27,929 nt of DNA from Chloroflexia bacterium (GCA_025927935.1 JAICKM010000011.1:1-27929); one strand, 5' to 3'; positions 1 through 8,026 are shown, counted from the first letter of the stretch. Translations and numbers: made by a program. The notes: generated by a model not told the origin, from the letters alone.

Positions 1-72
1 GACCAGCAGCCACTCGCCGGTGAGGGGATTGCGCCGGCGGTGGGGCGCGGCGAAGAGCGCGTGCTCGTCCAT
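1..72 (-). CDS. galT: Galactose-1-phosphate uridylyltransferase, N-terminal fragment (runs off the window)
   Basis: Only the first 24 codons are in the window; the gene continues past position 1. The reading begins MDEHALFAAPHRRRNPLTGE and continues WLLV. The stretch HRRRNPLTGEW is the characteristic N-terminus of GalT, the Leloir enzyme that exchanges UMP between UDP-glucose and galactose-1-phosphate. The ATG (72-70 on the minus strand) has a GGGAG ribosome site seven bases upstream. It is the last visible gene of the minus-strand sugar operon, 138 bp downstream of the GH4 glycosidase, and fits the disposal of galactose released by the two glycosidases. The catalytic HPH motif lies outside the window, so the call rests on the N-terminal signature and on context. 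Confidence 0.8.
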   Translation of the reverse strand, partial: MDEHALFAAPHRRRNPLTGEWLLV

Positions 73-99
73 TCAATCACTCCCTCGTCAGGTACCTGG

Positions 100-200
100 T
101 GCAGCTTCCGGCGACCTATTGAGTGTAGCGGCGCGATTTATCGCGCCGTACTCGTTGGTCTTTAGCGTGTGCTGTCTCCAACAGGTTGTTGGAAGCTGCA
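100..200. repeat. Small inverted-repeat element with internal hairpins between GH4 gene and galT
   Basis: The ends tgcagcttcc (100-109) and ggaagctgca (191-200) are a perfect 10-bp inverted repeat; the flanking bases extend it with one mismatch. Inside are two further perfect hairpins: cggcgcga/tcgcgccg with a ttta loop (129-148), extended by partial pairing of gacc and ggtc arms, and tccaaca/tgttgga with a ggt loop (177-193). Together they form a cloverleaf-like fold in the GH4-galT spacer. It could be a MITE-like repeat or an RNA structure affecting galT expression. There is no U-tract, so a simple terminator is less likely. Confidence 0.5.
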
Positions 201-210
201 CTAGGGCCGA

Positions 211-1623
211 TCAACTGTAGGCCGGCAGCCACGATCCGTGCGCGGCGATCAGGTCGTCCACCAGGGACCAGATCTGGTCGAGATCGAGTTCCGCCGCGGC
301 GTGCGGGTCGAGCATCGCCGCGTGGTAAATGTGCTCGCGCTTGCCGGTCAGCGCCGCCTCCACCGTTAGCCCCTGGACGTTGATGTTGGTTTGCATCAGC
401 GCGGCCAGGTGCGGTGGCAGCAGGCCGATATGCGTCGGCTGGACACCGTTTTTGTCCACCAGGCACGGTACCTCGACGCAACAGTCATCGGGCAAGTTGC
501 TGATCAGGCCATGGTTGGCGACGTTGCCGTAAATGACGCGCGGTTGCCCGGTTTCCATCGCGTGAATGATCAACGAGCCGTACTCGCCGGAGTGGTGCGC
601 CTGGCCCGCTTTGCGCTCCGCTTCGGCCTGGGCGCGCAGATCGGCGGCGTATTGGGGATCTTCCTGGGCCACGCGGGCCAGCCGCGCCTGCCGCCGGGCC
701 TGCTCGTAGTGCGGCAAGGCATCCGGGTCGGCGGCCAGCAAGGCTTCGCGCATACTCGCCCAGTCGGCAATCTGGCGCTCGCAGCGGGTGATGTACTCGT
801 CCAGCGGGATGTTGAAGCGGTCGATGAGGTCGGGCCGGTCGCGCTTGATGAACCAGGGCACATACTCGCTGAAGTGCTCGCTCGACTCGGTGACGAAGTA
901 GCCCAGGCGGCGAAACATCTCGTAGCGCACGCGATTGCCGGCCGGCACGCGGCCCTCCTCGACCACCTGCCGGATCAGAGGATAGAGATCCTGCCCGTCG
1001 CGCTCCAGCCGCAGGTAGAAGGCCATGTGGTTGATCCCGGCGCACAGATAGCTGATCTCCTCGACAGGCACGTGGATATCGCGGGCCAATTCCTGGCCCG
1101 TGTTCTGCACGCTGTGACACAGCCCGACGGTGCGGATCGGACTGGCGCGGTTGATCGCCCAGCATAGCATCGCCATCGGGTTGACATAATTGAGGAAGGT
1201 CACATCGGGACAGACTTCCTCCATATCGCGGCACATGTCCAGCAGGACGGGGATGGTGCGTAGGGCGCGCATGATGCCGCCGATGCCCAGCGTATCGGCG
1301 ATGGTCTGGCGCAGGCCGTACTTCTTGGGGATCTCGAAGTCGACCACGGTGCCCGGTTTGTAGCCCGCCACCTGGATCATACAGATCGCATAGTCCGCGC
1401 CTTCCAGCGCCTGGCGGCGATCCGTGGTGGCCTCGATGGTGGGTTGCACAGAGCGACCGGCCGCCAGGCGGTGGGCCATAGCCTCCGAGTCGGCCAGCCG
1501 GGCCGGGTCGATATCGAACAGCGTGATTGTGGACCCGGCCAGTTCGGGAAAGGTCAGGATATCGCTGAGCAGGTTGCGGGCAAAGACGGTGCTGCCCGCG
1601 CCGATAAAGGTGATCTTGGGCAT
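211..1623 (-). CDS. Glycoside hydrolase family 4 alpha-galactosidase/alpha-glucosidase (NAD+ and metal dependent)
   Basis: This 470-residue cytoplasmic enzyme of the GH4 family hydrolyses alpha-glycosides through an NAD+-dependent oxidation/elimination mechanism with a divalent metal. The N-terminus has a Rossmann dinucleotide motif (ITFIGAGS, residues 4-11) with the FDID acidic turn after the second strand (36-39). The NPM motif (148-150), the Cys of LCHSVQNTG (Cys169) and the His of GINHMAF (His199) match the family's metal and substrate ligands. Length is typical. I chose the ATG at 1623 because the GxGS motif must sit at the extreme N-terminus and an AGGAAGGAGA site lies upstream; the frame is open further upstream but that extension has no family resemblance. 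It lies between the binding protein and galT. Family members split between alpha-galactosidase (MelA/AglA-like) and alpha-glucosidase activity; galT and the GH31 neighbour favour galactosides, by inference. Confidence 0.92.
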   Translation of the reverse strand: MPKITFIGAGSTVFARNLLSDILTFPELAGSTITLFDIDPARLADSEAMAHRLAAGRSVQPTIEATTDRRQALEGADYAICMIQVAGYKPGTVVDFEIPKKYGLRQTIADTLGIGGIMRALRTIPVLLDMCRDMEEVCPDVTFLNYVNPMAMLCWAINRASPIRTVGLCHSVQNTGQELARDIHVPVEEISYLCAGINHMAFYLRLERDGQDLYPLIRQVVEEGRVPAGNRVRYEMFRRLGYFVTESSEHFSEYVPWFIKRDRPDLIDRFNIPLDEYITRCERQIADWASMREALLAADPDALPHYEQARRQARLARVAQEDPQYAADLRAQAEAERKAGQAHHSGEYGSLIIHAMETGQPRVIYGNVANHGLISNLPDDCCVEVPCLVDKNGVQPTHIGLLPPHLAALMQTNINVQGLTVEAALTGKREHIYHAAMLDPHAAAELDLDQIWSLVDDLIAAHGSWLPAYS

Positions 1624-1802
1624 AGCGGTCGTGGCTATCTCCTTCCTGGATGCGAACCGGCATTCATGCCGCACTTTTGCAGCACACCGGCCATCATCTG
1701 CGGGGCGCTCGGTTTGCGGGTCTGCGGCATACGCGCCCTGAGCGGCAATCAGGAAGCCAGCGTGTGCACATCCATCCCTCTTGTTGCTCTCTATATCTTC
1801 GG

Positions 1803-1839
1803 GCCGTGGTCCCACCCGCCTGGCGGGCGGGACCACGGC
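1803..1839. promoter_or_regulatory. Strong stem-loop just 3' of the binding-protein gene
   Basis: A 37-nt near-perfect inverted repeat (gccgtggtccc ... gggaccacggc, about 15 pairs with one mismatch) begins 20 bp past the stop codon of the sugar-binding protein gene. No U-tract follows on either strand, so it does not look like a classic intrinsic terminator. Stem-loops in this position often protect the 3' end of binding-protein mRNA and lower expression of the genes downstream, here GH4 and galT. That role is inferred. Confidence 0.6.
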
Positions 1840-1859
1840 GATTGCGATCAACGTCTTGC

Positions 1860-3287
1860 TTATTTAAACACGGCGTTGACCTGATCGTTGGCGTCCTTCA
1901 GCACATCGGCGGCTTTGGCCTGTCCCAGGAAGATGCTGTCCATCACCGGCGTCATGATCGAGTTGACTTCCGAGGCATGATCGGCGATCGGGAACAAGAA
2001 CGTGCCTTTCGGATCGAGCGCCTCTTCGGTGAACGCCGTCACGTCGACGCCGTCGGCCTTGTGCTTCGCCAGGGACGCGTCCACGCCCGACTTAATGGCC
2101 GGGAAGACTACGCCGGTCGCGCCGACAGTGTCCTCGCAGGCTGCCGAGGAGGCATACTTCACCCACTGCCAGGCTTCTTCCTGGTGTTTGCTGCCCACCG
2201 TGATGGAATCGGCCAGGCCGTTGAACATGGTCTTGCGCCCCTCCGGGCCCTTGGGCAGCAAGCCGAAGCCGACCGGGAACTTTGCGTCCTTCAGGTACTG
2301 GTTGACGTTCCAGTCGCCGTCGCTGGTCATCGCGCCCTTACCGGAGGTGAAGAGCGTGCTGGCCTTCAGGCTCGTGATGTCGGCCATCGGGGGGGCCACG
2401 CCGTGCACCAGGTTCAGATCGGCCAGCCACTGGATCGCCTCGGCGAACTTGGGATCGTCCCAATAATATTTGGTGCTCCAGGGGCCATCGTTATACTTCC
2501 AGCCGTTGGGCACGGTGAGCCAGCTCCACTCGGTCTGACCGTTGGCGCCGCCCGCGCCGACCGGGATAAATCCGTACTGCACGACTTTGGTCTTGTCGAA
2601 GTTCGCGCTGGTGGCGTTGTTGCCGTTGGAATCCAGCGTCAGCTTCTGGATCAATTGATAGAAGGTGCCGCCGTCCTTCGGGTTCCAGGTCAGGTCCTTG
2701 AACACCGACTCGTCGACCCCGGCCTTCTTGAACATGTCCTTGTTGTAGACAATGGCGACGGTGTCCCAGTCCTTGGGCAGGCCGTAGCGCTTACCGTCTT
2801 TCACCCAGAGGTCGGCCAGGCCGGACAGGTACTGGCTGGTATCGACCTTGTCGCGGTCCACGAGGGGCTGGATGTCCACGAGCTGGCCCTTGGTGGCGAA
2901 TTCGGGGTACTTGGCCAGGTGGTCGGTGAAGACGTCGGGCGCGGTGCCGCCGACCATCCCGGTCTGGAGGTTGGTCCAATAGTCATCCCACCCGAACTGC
3001 TCGATTTTGACCGTGATGTTGGGGTTGGCCTTGTGGAAAGCATCGGCGCAGGCCTGGTAGGCCGGTTGCTGGTTAGAGTCCCACAGGCCGTAGCGGATGG
3101 TCACGCCGCCCGCGCTCGAACCGCCGCTGTCGCTGGCGGGGGCCGTGGTGGCGGCAGCGCCGCCGCCCGAGGAACTGGGCGCGGTGGTGGGCGCGGCGCC
3201 GCCCGACGTATCACCACCGCACGCCGTCAAGATCAGGCTGCTACCGATTAGCATGGTCAGCACAATGGAAGGTTTGCGATGTCGCAT
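1860..3287 (-). CDS. Carbohydrate ABC transporter substrate-binding lipoprotein
   Basis: Extracytoplasmic solute-binding protein of the family 1 (MalE/UgpB) type, 475 residues. It starts with a basic n-region, a hydrophobic core and the lipobox LTAC (Cys23), so the mature protein should be a lipid-anchored lipoprotein. A Gly/Ser/Ala/Thr-rich tether follows to about residue 60, then the binding fold beginning with VTIRYGLWDSN. Fold-typical segments include GGTAPDVFTDH, KRYGLPKDWDTVAIVYNKDMFKKAG and a late GKGAMTSDGDW. The start is ATG 3287 or GTG 3290 immediately before it; AAGGAG lies nine and six bases upstream respectively. It follows the two permease genes after a 300-bp structured spacer and is the ligand receptor of that importer. 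The exact sugar cannot be read from sequence. Confidence 0.95.
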   Translation of the reverse strand: MRHRKPSIVLTMLIGSSLILTACGGDTSGGAAPTTAPSSSGGGAAATTAPASDSGGSSAGGVTIRYGLWDSNQQPAYQACADAFHKANPNITVKIEQFGWDDYWTNLQTGMVGGTAPDVFTDHLAKYPEFATKGQLVDIQPLVDRDKVDTSQYLSGLADLWVKDGKRYGLPKDWDTVAIVYNKDMFKKAGVDESVFKDLTWNPKDGGTFYQLIQKLTLDSNGNNATSANFDKTKVVQYGFIPVGAGGANGQTEWSWLTVPNGWKYNDGPWSTKYYWDDPKFAEAIQWLADLNLVHGVAPPMADITSLKASTLFTSGKGAMTSDGDWNVNQYLKDAKFPVGFGLLPKGPEGRKTMFNGLADSITVGSKHQEEAWQWVKYASSAACEDTVGATGVVFPAIKSGVDASLAKHKADGVDVTAFTEEALDPKGTFLFPIADHASEVNSIMTPVMDSIFLGQAKAADVLKDANDQVNAVFK

Positions 3288-3344
3288 CACTTTGCACTCC
3301 TTTGGTACGCTAGCTGCTGCATGTCTCCTGTGACCGGATGATGA

Positions 3345-3393
3345 GCCGCGCTAAGCCGCTGCGCGGCACGGGCGCCCCGGCCGCGAGGGGCGC
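3345..3393. promoter_or_regulatory. Tandem stem-loops in the leader of the binding-protein gene
   Basis: Two adjacent hairpins lie in the permease/binding-protein spacer: gccgcgc/gcgcggc with a 9-nt loop (3345-3367) and gcgcccc/ggggcgc with an 8-nt loop (3372-3393). They sit about 60-105 nt upstream of the start codon. The 300-bp spacer holds no gene. The hairpins could set the ratio of binding protein to permease by RNA processing or attenuation. I found no convincing promoter here. Confidence 0.45.
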
Positions 3394-3587
3394 GGGCGCA
3401 ATGATCATAGGCAGCACTCCTGTCCTGGTCGCCCATCTCACCCCAGTGATCCTGATAAGCGACAACACCTACAAATCCAGACTACGGTAGCCGGCGGGTA
3501 GCTCGCCCCGGTGCTTTTGCTGGGCGGCGGGCCGGTTGAAAATCGGCCCCTACATCCTGACCGCGGTCTCCTCCCGCTACATCGGGC

Positions 3588-4523
3588 TCATTTGTACCCG
3601 GAGAACTGGATCGAGTTGATCACCCGGCGTCCAAGAATGAGGAACAACAGCACGCTCGGTAAGATGCTCAACGCGGCCCCGGCCATGAGGCCGCTCCAGT
3701 CGGGGGCGCCCTGTGGCGTGGACGAGCGGAACACGCTCAGGGCCACCGTGAGCACGCGGACATTCTCATCCTGGCCCACCAGGAACGGCCACAGGTAATT
3801 GTTCCAGGTGCTGATGAAGGTCAGAATCGCCAGGGTGGTGATCGGAGGGCCGGCCAGGGGCAGCACGATGCGCCAGTAGATGCCCGCCAGGGAGACGCCA
3901 TCCAGCATCGCCGCCTCTTCGACTTCGTGATTGATCCCCAGGAAGAACTGGCGCAGGAAGAAGACGGCGAACGGCGACATCAGGATGGCGGGCGCCACGA
4001 TGCCCTGGAAGGTGTTCAACCAGCCCAGGTTGCGAATCAAGACATAGTTCGGGATCAGCGTGACGATGCCGGGGACCATCAGCGCCGAAATGTACAGCCC
4101 GAAGATTTGCTCGCGTAGCGGGAAGCGCAGCCGCGCGAAGGCGTAGGCGGCCATCGAGCTGAAAAAGACCTGGCCGACGACGGTCAGCACGGTGACGATG
4201 ATCGAGTTGCGCAGGTAGAGCCAGAAATGGAGGGCCTGCCCGGATCCGCCGGCCGCCAGCGCTTCCTGCGCGCTGACCAGGCCCAGGACGCGCCGGAAAT
4301 TATCGAAGGTGAAGCCGACCGGCACCCAGGAGGTCGGGTTGGCGTACAACTCGCGATTGGTGGAGAGCGCGGTGCGCAGCACCCAGTAGAAGGGCACCAG
4401 GATGATCAGGATGACCAGGATCAGCGCGGCCCAGGCCAGGATGCGCCCGATCGACAGCGGTTTGCGCTCAACCGTCGTGGGCGCGGCGGTGCGCGCCGCG
4501 GTCGTCGTTGCATTAACAGCCAT
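3588..4523 (-). CDS. Carbohydrate ABC transporter permease, MalG type
   Basis: Inner-membrane permease of 311 residues with six predicted hydrophobic segments, the first at about 28-50 after a polar Ala/Thr-rich N-terminus. The cytoplasmic coupling (EAA) loop is clear at residues 203-222: EAAMLDGVSLAGIYWRIVLP, with the expected EAA, Gly and LP positions. The C-terminus ends in the MalG-typical INSIQFSGYK-like stretch. The ATG is preceded by AGGAGGAGATCCT. It lies 21 bp downstream of the MalF-type gene, and the two should form the heterodimeric channel. No ATPase gene is present in the window. Confidence 0.95.
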   Translation of the reverse strand: MAVNATTTAARTAAPTTVERKPLSIGRILAWAALILVILIILVPFYWVLRTALSTNRELYANPTSWVPVGFTFDNFRRVLGLVSAQEALAAGGSGQALHFWLYLRNSIIVTVLTVVGQVFFSSMAAYAFARLRFPLREQIFGLYISALMVPGIVTLIPNYVLIRNLGWLNTFQGIVAPAILMSPFAVFFLRQFFLGINHEVEEAAMLDGVSLAGIYWRIVLPLAGPPITTLAILTFISTWNNYLWPFLVGQDENVRVLTVALSVFRSSTPQGAPDWSGLMAGAALSILPSVLLFLILGRRVINSIQFSGYK

Positions 4524-4544
4524 AGGATCTCCTCCTGTAATCGA

Positions 4545-5477
4545 CTAGATGTCGGATTCTCCGGCGCGCAGGAAGCGCAATTGCAGGAAGGTGACGGCGA
4601 TCAGGATCACGAACAGGATCACCGCAACCGCCGTAGCGTAGCCCATCTGGAAGCGTCCGAACGCGAATTCGTAAATGTACCAGTAGATGACGCGCGTGGC
4701 ATTCACCGGCCCACCCTTGGTGGTGATAGCGATCGTGTCGAAGATCTGGAACGAGCCGATCACGGTGGTCACGAGCACAAACACCAGCACCGGGCGCAGC
4801 AGCGGGATCGTGATGCGGAAGAACATGGTCATTTCGCTGGCGCCGTCGATGGCCCCGGCCTCGTAGATCTCTTTGGGCACCGTCTGCAAGCCGGCGAAGA
4901 TGAGCAGCGCGGTGTAGCCGGTGTATTCCCAGATGTTAATCCCGGCAATTGCCGGCATGGCCTGCGCCACGGAGCCGAGGAAAGGCTGCCGCGAAATGCC
5001 GATGGCCCCGATGAGGTGGTTGATCAGCCCCAGGGTCGGGTCCAGCATCCAGAGCCAGAGCAGGGCGACGACGACCGGCGGCAGCAGCCACGGCACCACC
5101 AGCACACTGCGCACCAAGATCGACTGCGTCAGCCGGTTCATGAGCACGGCCAGGCAGGTCGCCAGTACGGTTTGCAGGGGGATGTTGAGCAGCACGTAGT
5201 AGACGGTGCGGCCTAGTGATTGCCAGAACTGCGGGTCGGCAATAATCTTCTGGTAGTTGTTCAGCCCGACATAATTCGGCTCCTGGAGCAGGTTCCAGTC
5301 GGTGAAGCTGATCTGCAGGCCGCGCAGGGCGGGCCAGGCATAGAAGACGATAAAACCGACCAGGCTGGGCAAAATGAACAGCCAGGCTACCCCCGTTTCC
5401 CTGGAGAGCCAGGGCTGGAGCCAGCCTGGGCGTGTCTGCACCTGCTGGGTGGGGAGACTAACCGCGCGATCACTCAT
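4545..5477 (-). CDS. Carbohydrate ABC transporter permease, MalF type
   Basis: Inner-membrane permease of 310 residues. The first membrane segment is at about 31-52 (WLFILPSLVGFIVFYAWPAL), and the domain then opens with LQISFTDWN and VGLNNY, typical of the MalF/UgpA group. The EAA loop is at residues 206-225 (EAGAIDGASEMTMFFRITIP). The ATG at 5477 has a GGGAGGT ribosome site nine bases upstream. It begins 57 bp after the GH31 gene ends and 21 bp before the MalG-type gene, which indicates co-transcription. Confidence 0.95.
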   Translation of the reverse strand: MSDRAVSLPTQQVQTRPGWLQPWLSRETGVAWLFILPSLVGFIVFYAWPALRGLQISFTDWNLLQEPNYVGLNNYQKIIADPQFWQSLGRTVYYVLLNIPLQTVLATCLAVLMNRLTQSILVRSVLVVPWLLPPVVVALLWLWMLDPTLGLINHLIGAIGISRQPFLGSVAQAMPAIAGINIWEYTGYTALLIFAGLQTVPKEIYEAGAIDGASEMTMFFRITIPLLRPVLVFVLVTTVIGSFQIFDTIAITTKGGPVNATRVIYWYIYEFAFGRFQMGYATAVAVILFVILIAVTFLQLRFLRAGESDI

Positions 5478-5534
5478 ACGTTTAACACCTCCCTTTCTCT
5501 ACTACTAATCCGGACGTGACGGTATGGTCGCTCG

Positions 5535-7448
5535 CTAGGAGCCGGCATGGTTGACTCGCTCGAATAGCGGCAACGTCTCCAGCGGTGCCGGATAGCCGTC
5601 GAGCCGGCGCGGCCCGGCGACGACGGCGCCGGTCCACCAGTCGCGCCACTGCCCCGCCGGGAGATAAATGGATCGCTCGCGCCGGCCCGGCTGCAACACC
5701 GGCGCGACCAGGAAGCGCGCGCCCAGGAGAAACTGGTCATCCATCGCGAGAGCCGCCTGGTCGCCGGGCGCGTCCCAGAATACCGGACGCACGACCGGCG
5801 CGCCGGACCGGATCGTTTCGTCCATCAGGGTCTGGATGTAGGGAGCGATCTCCTGATGGAGTAGGGTGTAGCGCAGGCAGATCGCATCGGTCGTGGTGTC
5901 GAACTGCCAGGGCGGGACGCTAAACTGCATGGCGGGCAGCAGCGCCGTGATCTGGGTCCAGCGGACCATTAATTCGGCGTCGGGGTTCTCGCCGGCGTAG
6001 GCGTTGCCGCCGATCATATCGGGCAGGATGAAGGGGTAGCCGATCATGCTCAGGGCCAGCGCCTGGGTCAGCACACTCTGAAGCCCGTTGTCGATACCCC
6101 AGCGGCTCCACTTATCCCATTCACGGAAGAAGAGGCCATGGCGCTGACCGCGCCAGCCGCAGCGCACCTCGGTCCAGGTAAAGTTCTCGGCCACCCAGGC
6201 CACGTAGTGGTCGGCGTACTGGCGGGGCAGCATCGGCTGCGCGGTCAGCCGATCGCGCGGCACGAAGTTGCCCTCTCCTGCGTCGAACTTGTAGCCGTCC
6301 ACGCCATACTCGGTCTGCAGCCGCCCCAGCCCGGCGCGCCACCAGGCCAGCGCGTCCGGGTTCGTCACGTCGATCAGGCCGCCGTAACCTTGCCACCAGC
6401 GCACCAGCGCCGGGCTGTTATGCGCGGGATGGCGGATCAGGTAGCCGCGTTCCGCCGCCTCGGCGAAGGCGGTACTCTTGGGATGGAAGAAGGGCGGCAC
6501 CCACAGCGTGACCTTGTAGCCCTGGTCGTGCAGCCGCGCGATCATCCCGCGCGGGTCGGGGAACTTGGCCGTGTCCCAGGCGAATTCGCCGTAGGCCGCT
6601 TGCCAGCGGTCGTCGATCTCCATTACCGAGCGCGGATAGCCGTGGGCGATAATGTCGTCAGCGAACTCCAGCACATCGGCCTGGGTCACGGCCATCTTGT
6701 AGCGCGCCCAGGTGGTCCAGATGGGCCGGGCGACCAGATCGGGCACCGGCGCGCGGCCGGGATGGCCGAGCGCGGCGACCGCCAGAGCGTGGGCCGCCGG
6801 TAGGTCATCGGCCAGCAAGACGTCAAGCACCAGCAGTGGGCCGTGCGCCGGGAGCGGGGCGTCGAGATCCAGGGCGATTGTCGGTTCCGGCAATCGCGCC
6901 GCGATTCGTAGCAAGCCATCCCCGCCGAGATTGAGGGTCATTTCCAGCTCGTCCGACTCCTCCTGGGCGAGCAGGGCGGCGCCGCCGGCGGTGAACCAGA
7001 GCGGGGTGGTGATGCAACTTGCGCCCGCGTGCCCGTGGTCATAGGGCATCAACGGCTCGGCAAGCACCGGGAGCCGGTCCAGCGGCCAGGGCTGGATGAT
7101 GCGCTCGCCATGCCCGTACCAGGGCCCGTGCGGCTGCAGAGTCCAGGCGACGCCGACTGCCGGTTGATCGGGGGCGCAACTCCAGCGCAACCGGAAGCCG
7201 GCGCGCGTGGGCGCCGCCTCCAGTGTCAACACGGCACCCGGATTGGGTGTGCCGTAGCGGATTGTCACGTGCTCGCCGGTGTGCTCGATACCCAGCACGG
7301 CCTGGGCGGGCAGTTCGACTCCGTAGGTCAGGATAAACGCCGGTGCCGGCGCGGACTCGAGCAGGATGCGCTCGCCACGTCTAAAACTGATGCGGCCCGC
7401 CGCATCGACGGTCATGCGCCCGGCCGGACTGTTGAGTTCGATAGCCAT
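5535..7448 (-). CDS. Glycoside hydrolase family 31, alpha-galactosidase-like (MYORG-type)
   Basis: 637-residue retaining alpha-glycosidase of GH31. An N-terminal beta-sandwich (about 1-235) precedes the (beta/alpha)8 barrel that starts near PIWTTWARYK (242-251). The barrel carries MEIDDRW (276-282), the nucleophile motif DGYKFDAGE (Asp389) and WSRWGIDNGL, whose Asp453 is the expected acid/base, then GYPFILPDMIGGN (470-482). KFDAGE and PDMIGGN are the forms I associate with the MYORG/KIAA1161 branch, which includes alpha-galactosidases, rather than the WxDMNE form of classical alpha-glucosidases. A C-terminal beta domain ends the protein. There is no signal peptide, so it acts inside the cell. 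I chose ATG 7448, with GGAGGGGG upstream; the longer frame overlaps the receiver gene. It lies 34 bp after that gene. Exact substrate is inferred. Confidence 0.9.
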   Translation of the reverse strand: MAIELNSPAGRMTVDAAGRISFRRGERILLESAPAPAFILTYGVELPAQAVLGIEHTGEHVTIRYGTPNPGAVLTLEAAPTRAGFRLRWSCAPDQPAVGVAWTLQPHGPWYGHGERIIQPWPLDRLPVLAEPLMPYDHGHAGASCITTPLWFTAGGAALLAQEESDELEMTLNLGGDGLLRIAARLPEPTIALDLDAPLPAHGPLLVLDVLLADDLPAAHALAVAALGHPGRAPVPDLVARPIWTTWARYKMAVTQADVLEFADDIIAHGYPRSVMEIDDRWQAAYGEFAWDTAKFPDPRGMIARLHDQGYKVTLWVPPFFHPKSTAFAEAAERGYLIRHPAHNSPALVRWWQGYGGLIDVTNPDALAWWRAGLGRLQTEYGVDGYKFDAGEGNFVPRDRLTAQPMLPRQYADHYVAWVAENFTWTEVRCGWRGQRHGLFFREWDKWSRWGIDNGLQSVLTQALALSMIGYPFILPDMIGGNAYAGENPDAELMVRWTQITALLPAMQFSVPPWQFDTTTDAICLRYTLLHQEIAPYIQTLMDETIRSGAPVVRPVFWDAPGDQAALAMDDQFLLGARFLVAPVLQPGRRERSIYLPAGQWRDWWTGAVVAGPRRLDGYPAPLETLPLFERVNHAGS

Positions 7449-7482
7449 GCCGCCCCCTCCGCGGAGTCTGAATCCGTGTTGT

Positions 7483-7866
7483 TTATGGTTTGCCGCCGGC
7501 GCTCCGTATCCCCAGCGCGGCCAGCAGCCGTTCGGGCGCCCCTTCCTTGAGCACAAAGGCGTCGGCCCCGGCGGCCAGGGCGGTCGTTTGTTCCGTCGGA
7601 TACATGGTGAGCACGATGACGATGACGGCGGGCCACTGCTGCTTGATCAGCCGGGTGGCCTGTACCCCATCTAACCCCGGCATCTGCAGATCGATCAACA
7701 CCACATCCGGCAGGCATTCGGCGACGAGCCGTAAGGCGTCGAGGCCGTTGGCGGCCTCTCCGGCGATCTCGAACTCCGGCCAGGTCCTGAGCAGGGCACG
7801 TAATCCCTCCCGCGCGTGTGCGCTATCGTCGACAATGAGCACTCGCGTTGGTTGGGCCATCACCAT
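7483..7866 (-). CDS. Stand-alone response regulator receiver domain
   Basis: 127 residues forming one complete receiver domain and nothing else. The acidic pair is in IVDDS (Asp13/Asp14), the phosphoacceptor is Asp59 in LIDLQMP, the switch residue is Thr87 in VLTMYP and the conserved Lys is Lys107 in FVLKEG. Similarity is to the NarL/FixJ receiver group, but the DNA-binding half is absent and the protein ends about 20 residues after the Lys. Two starts are possible, ATG 7866 and ATG 7860, with GGGAG four and ten bases upstream. It is the first gene of the transport/catabolism operon, just before GH31. It may shuttle phosphate or compete for the kinase rather than bind DNA. It could also be a NarL-type regulator that lost its HTH. 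Confidence 0.9.
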   Translation of the reverse strand: MVMAQPTRVLIVDDSAHAREGLRALLRTWPEFEIAGEAANGLDALRLVAECLPDVVLIDLQMPGLDGVQATRLIKQQWPAVIVIVLTMYPTEQTTALAAGADAFVLKEGAPERLLAALGIRSAGGKP

Positions 7867-7914
7867 GCCTCTCCCATATCGCGTATATCAAAGGTTGTCC
7901 GTGCGTTAGGTTAG

Positions 7915-7943
7915 AGTATCGTACCTGATGCCGTGCTTGTCAT
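7915..7943 (-). promoter_or_regulatory. Sigma-70-type promoter for the receiver/GH31/ABC operon
   Basis: On the minus strand ATGACA (7943-7938) and GATACT (7920-7915) are separated by exactly 17 bp. Transcription would begin near 7908, about 42 nt before the start codon at 7866. The promoter sits directly after the terminator of the regulator operon, which supports a separate unit. Confidence 0.55.
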
Positions 7944-7948
7944 TAGAT

Positions 7949-7979
7949 AAAAAGCGTATTGACGCATACGTAAAACGCT
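7949..7979 (-). terminator. Intrinsic terminator of the kinase/regulator operon
   Basis: Read on the minus strand, AGCGT(T)TT pairs with AA(T)ACGCT around a loop and is followed by five T residues. It lies about 70 bp after the stop codon of the NarL-type regulator. The stem is short with one internal mismatch, so strength is uncertain. Confidence 0.5.
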
Positions 7980-8011
7980 GATTTCGTGGGTGGTCCGGTG
8001 CCGCCATTGCG

Positions 8012-8026
8012 GGTAGCGCAGCTACC
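8012..8026. repeat. Short perfect hairpin downstream of the NarL-type regulator
   Basis: ggtagc and gctacc form a perfect 6-bp stem with a gca loop, 20 bp past the end of the regulator gene. There is no adjacent T-tract. It may act together with the terminator at 7949-7979, or be a binding site. Confidence 0.35.

Noticed and set aside
485..1663. Alternative minus-strand frame of 392 codons overlapping the GH4 gene
   Set aside because: Arg/Pro/Gly-rich shadow frame; the GH4 frame carries all family motifs.
1650..3251. Long plus-strand open frame (533 codons) antisense to the binding-protein gene
   Set aside because: It is the GC-driven shadow of the minus-strand gene, has no domain pattern, and its opposite strand has a lipobox and a full binding-protein sequence.
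4227..5216. Plus-strand open frame (329 codons) opposite the permease genes
   Set aside because: Composition is dominated by Gln, His, Asp, Gly and Arg as expected of an antisense shadow; the minus strand encodes clear permeases with EAA loops.
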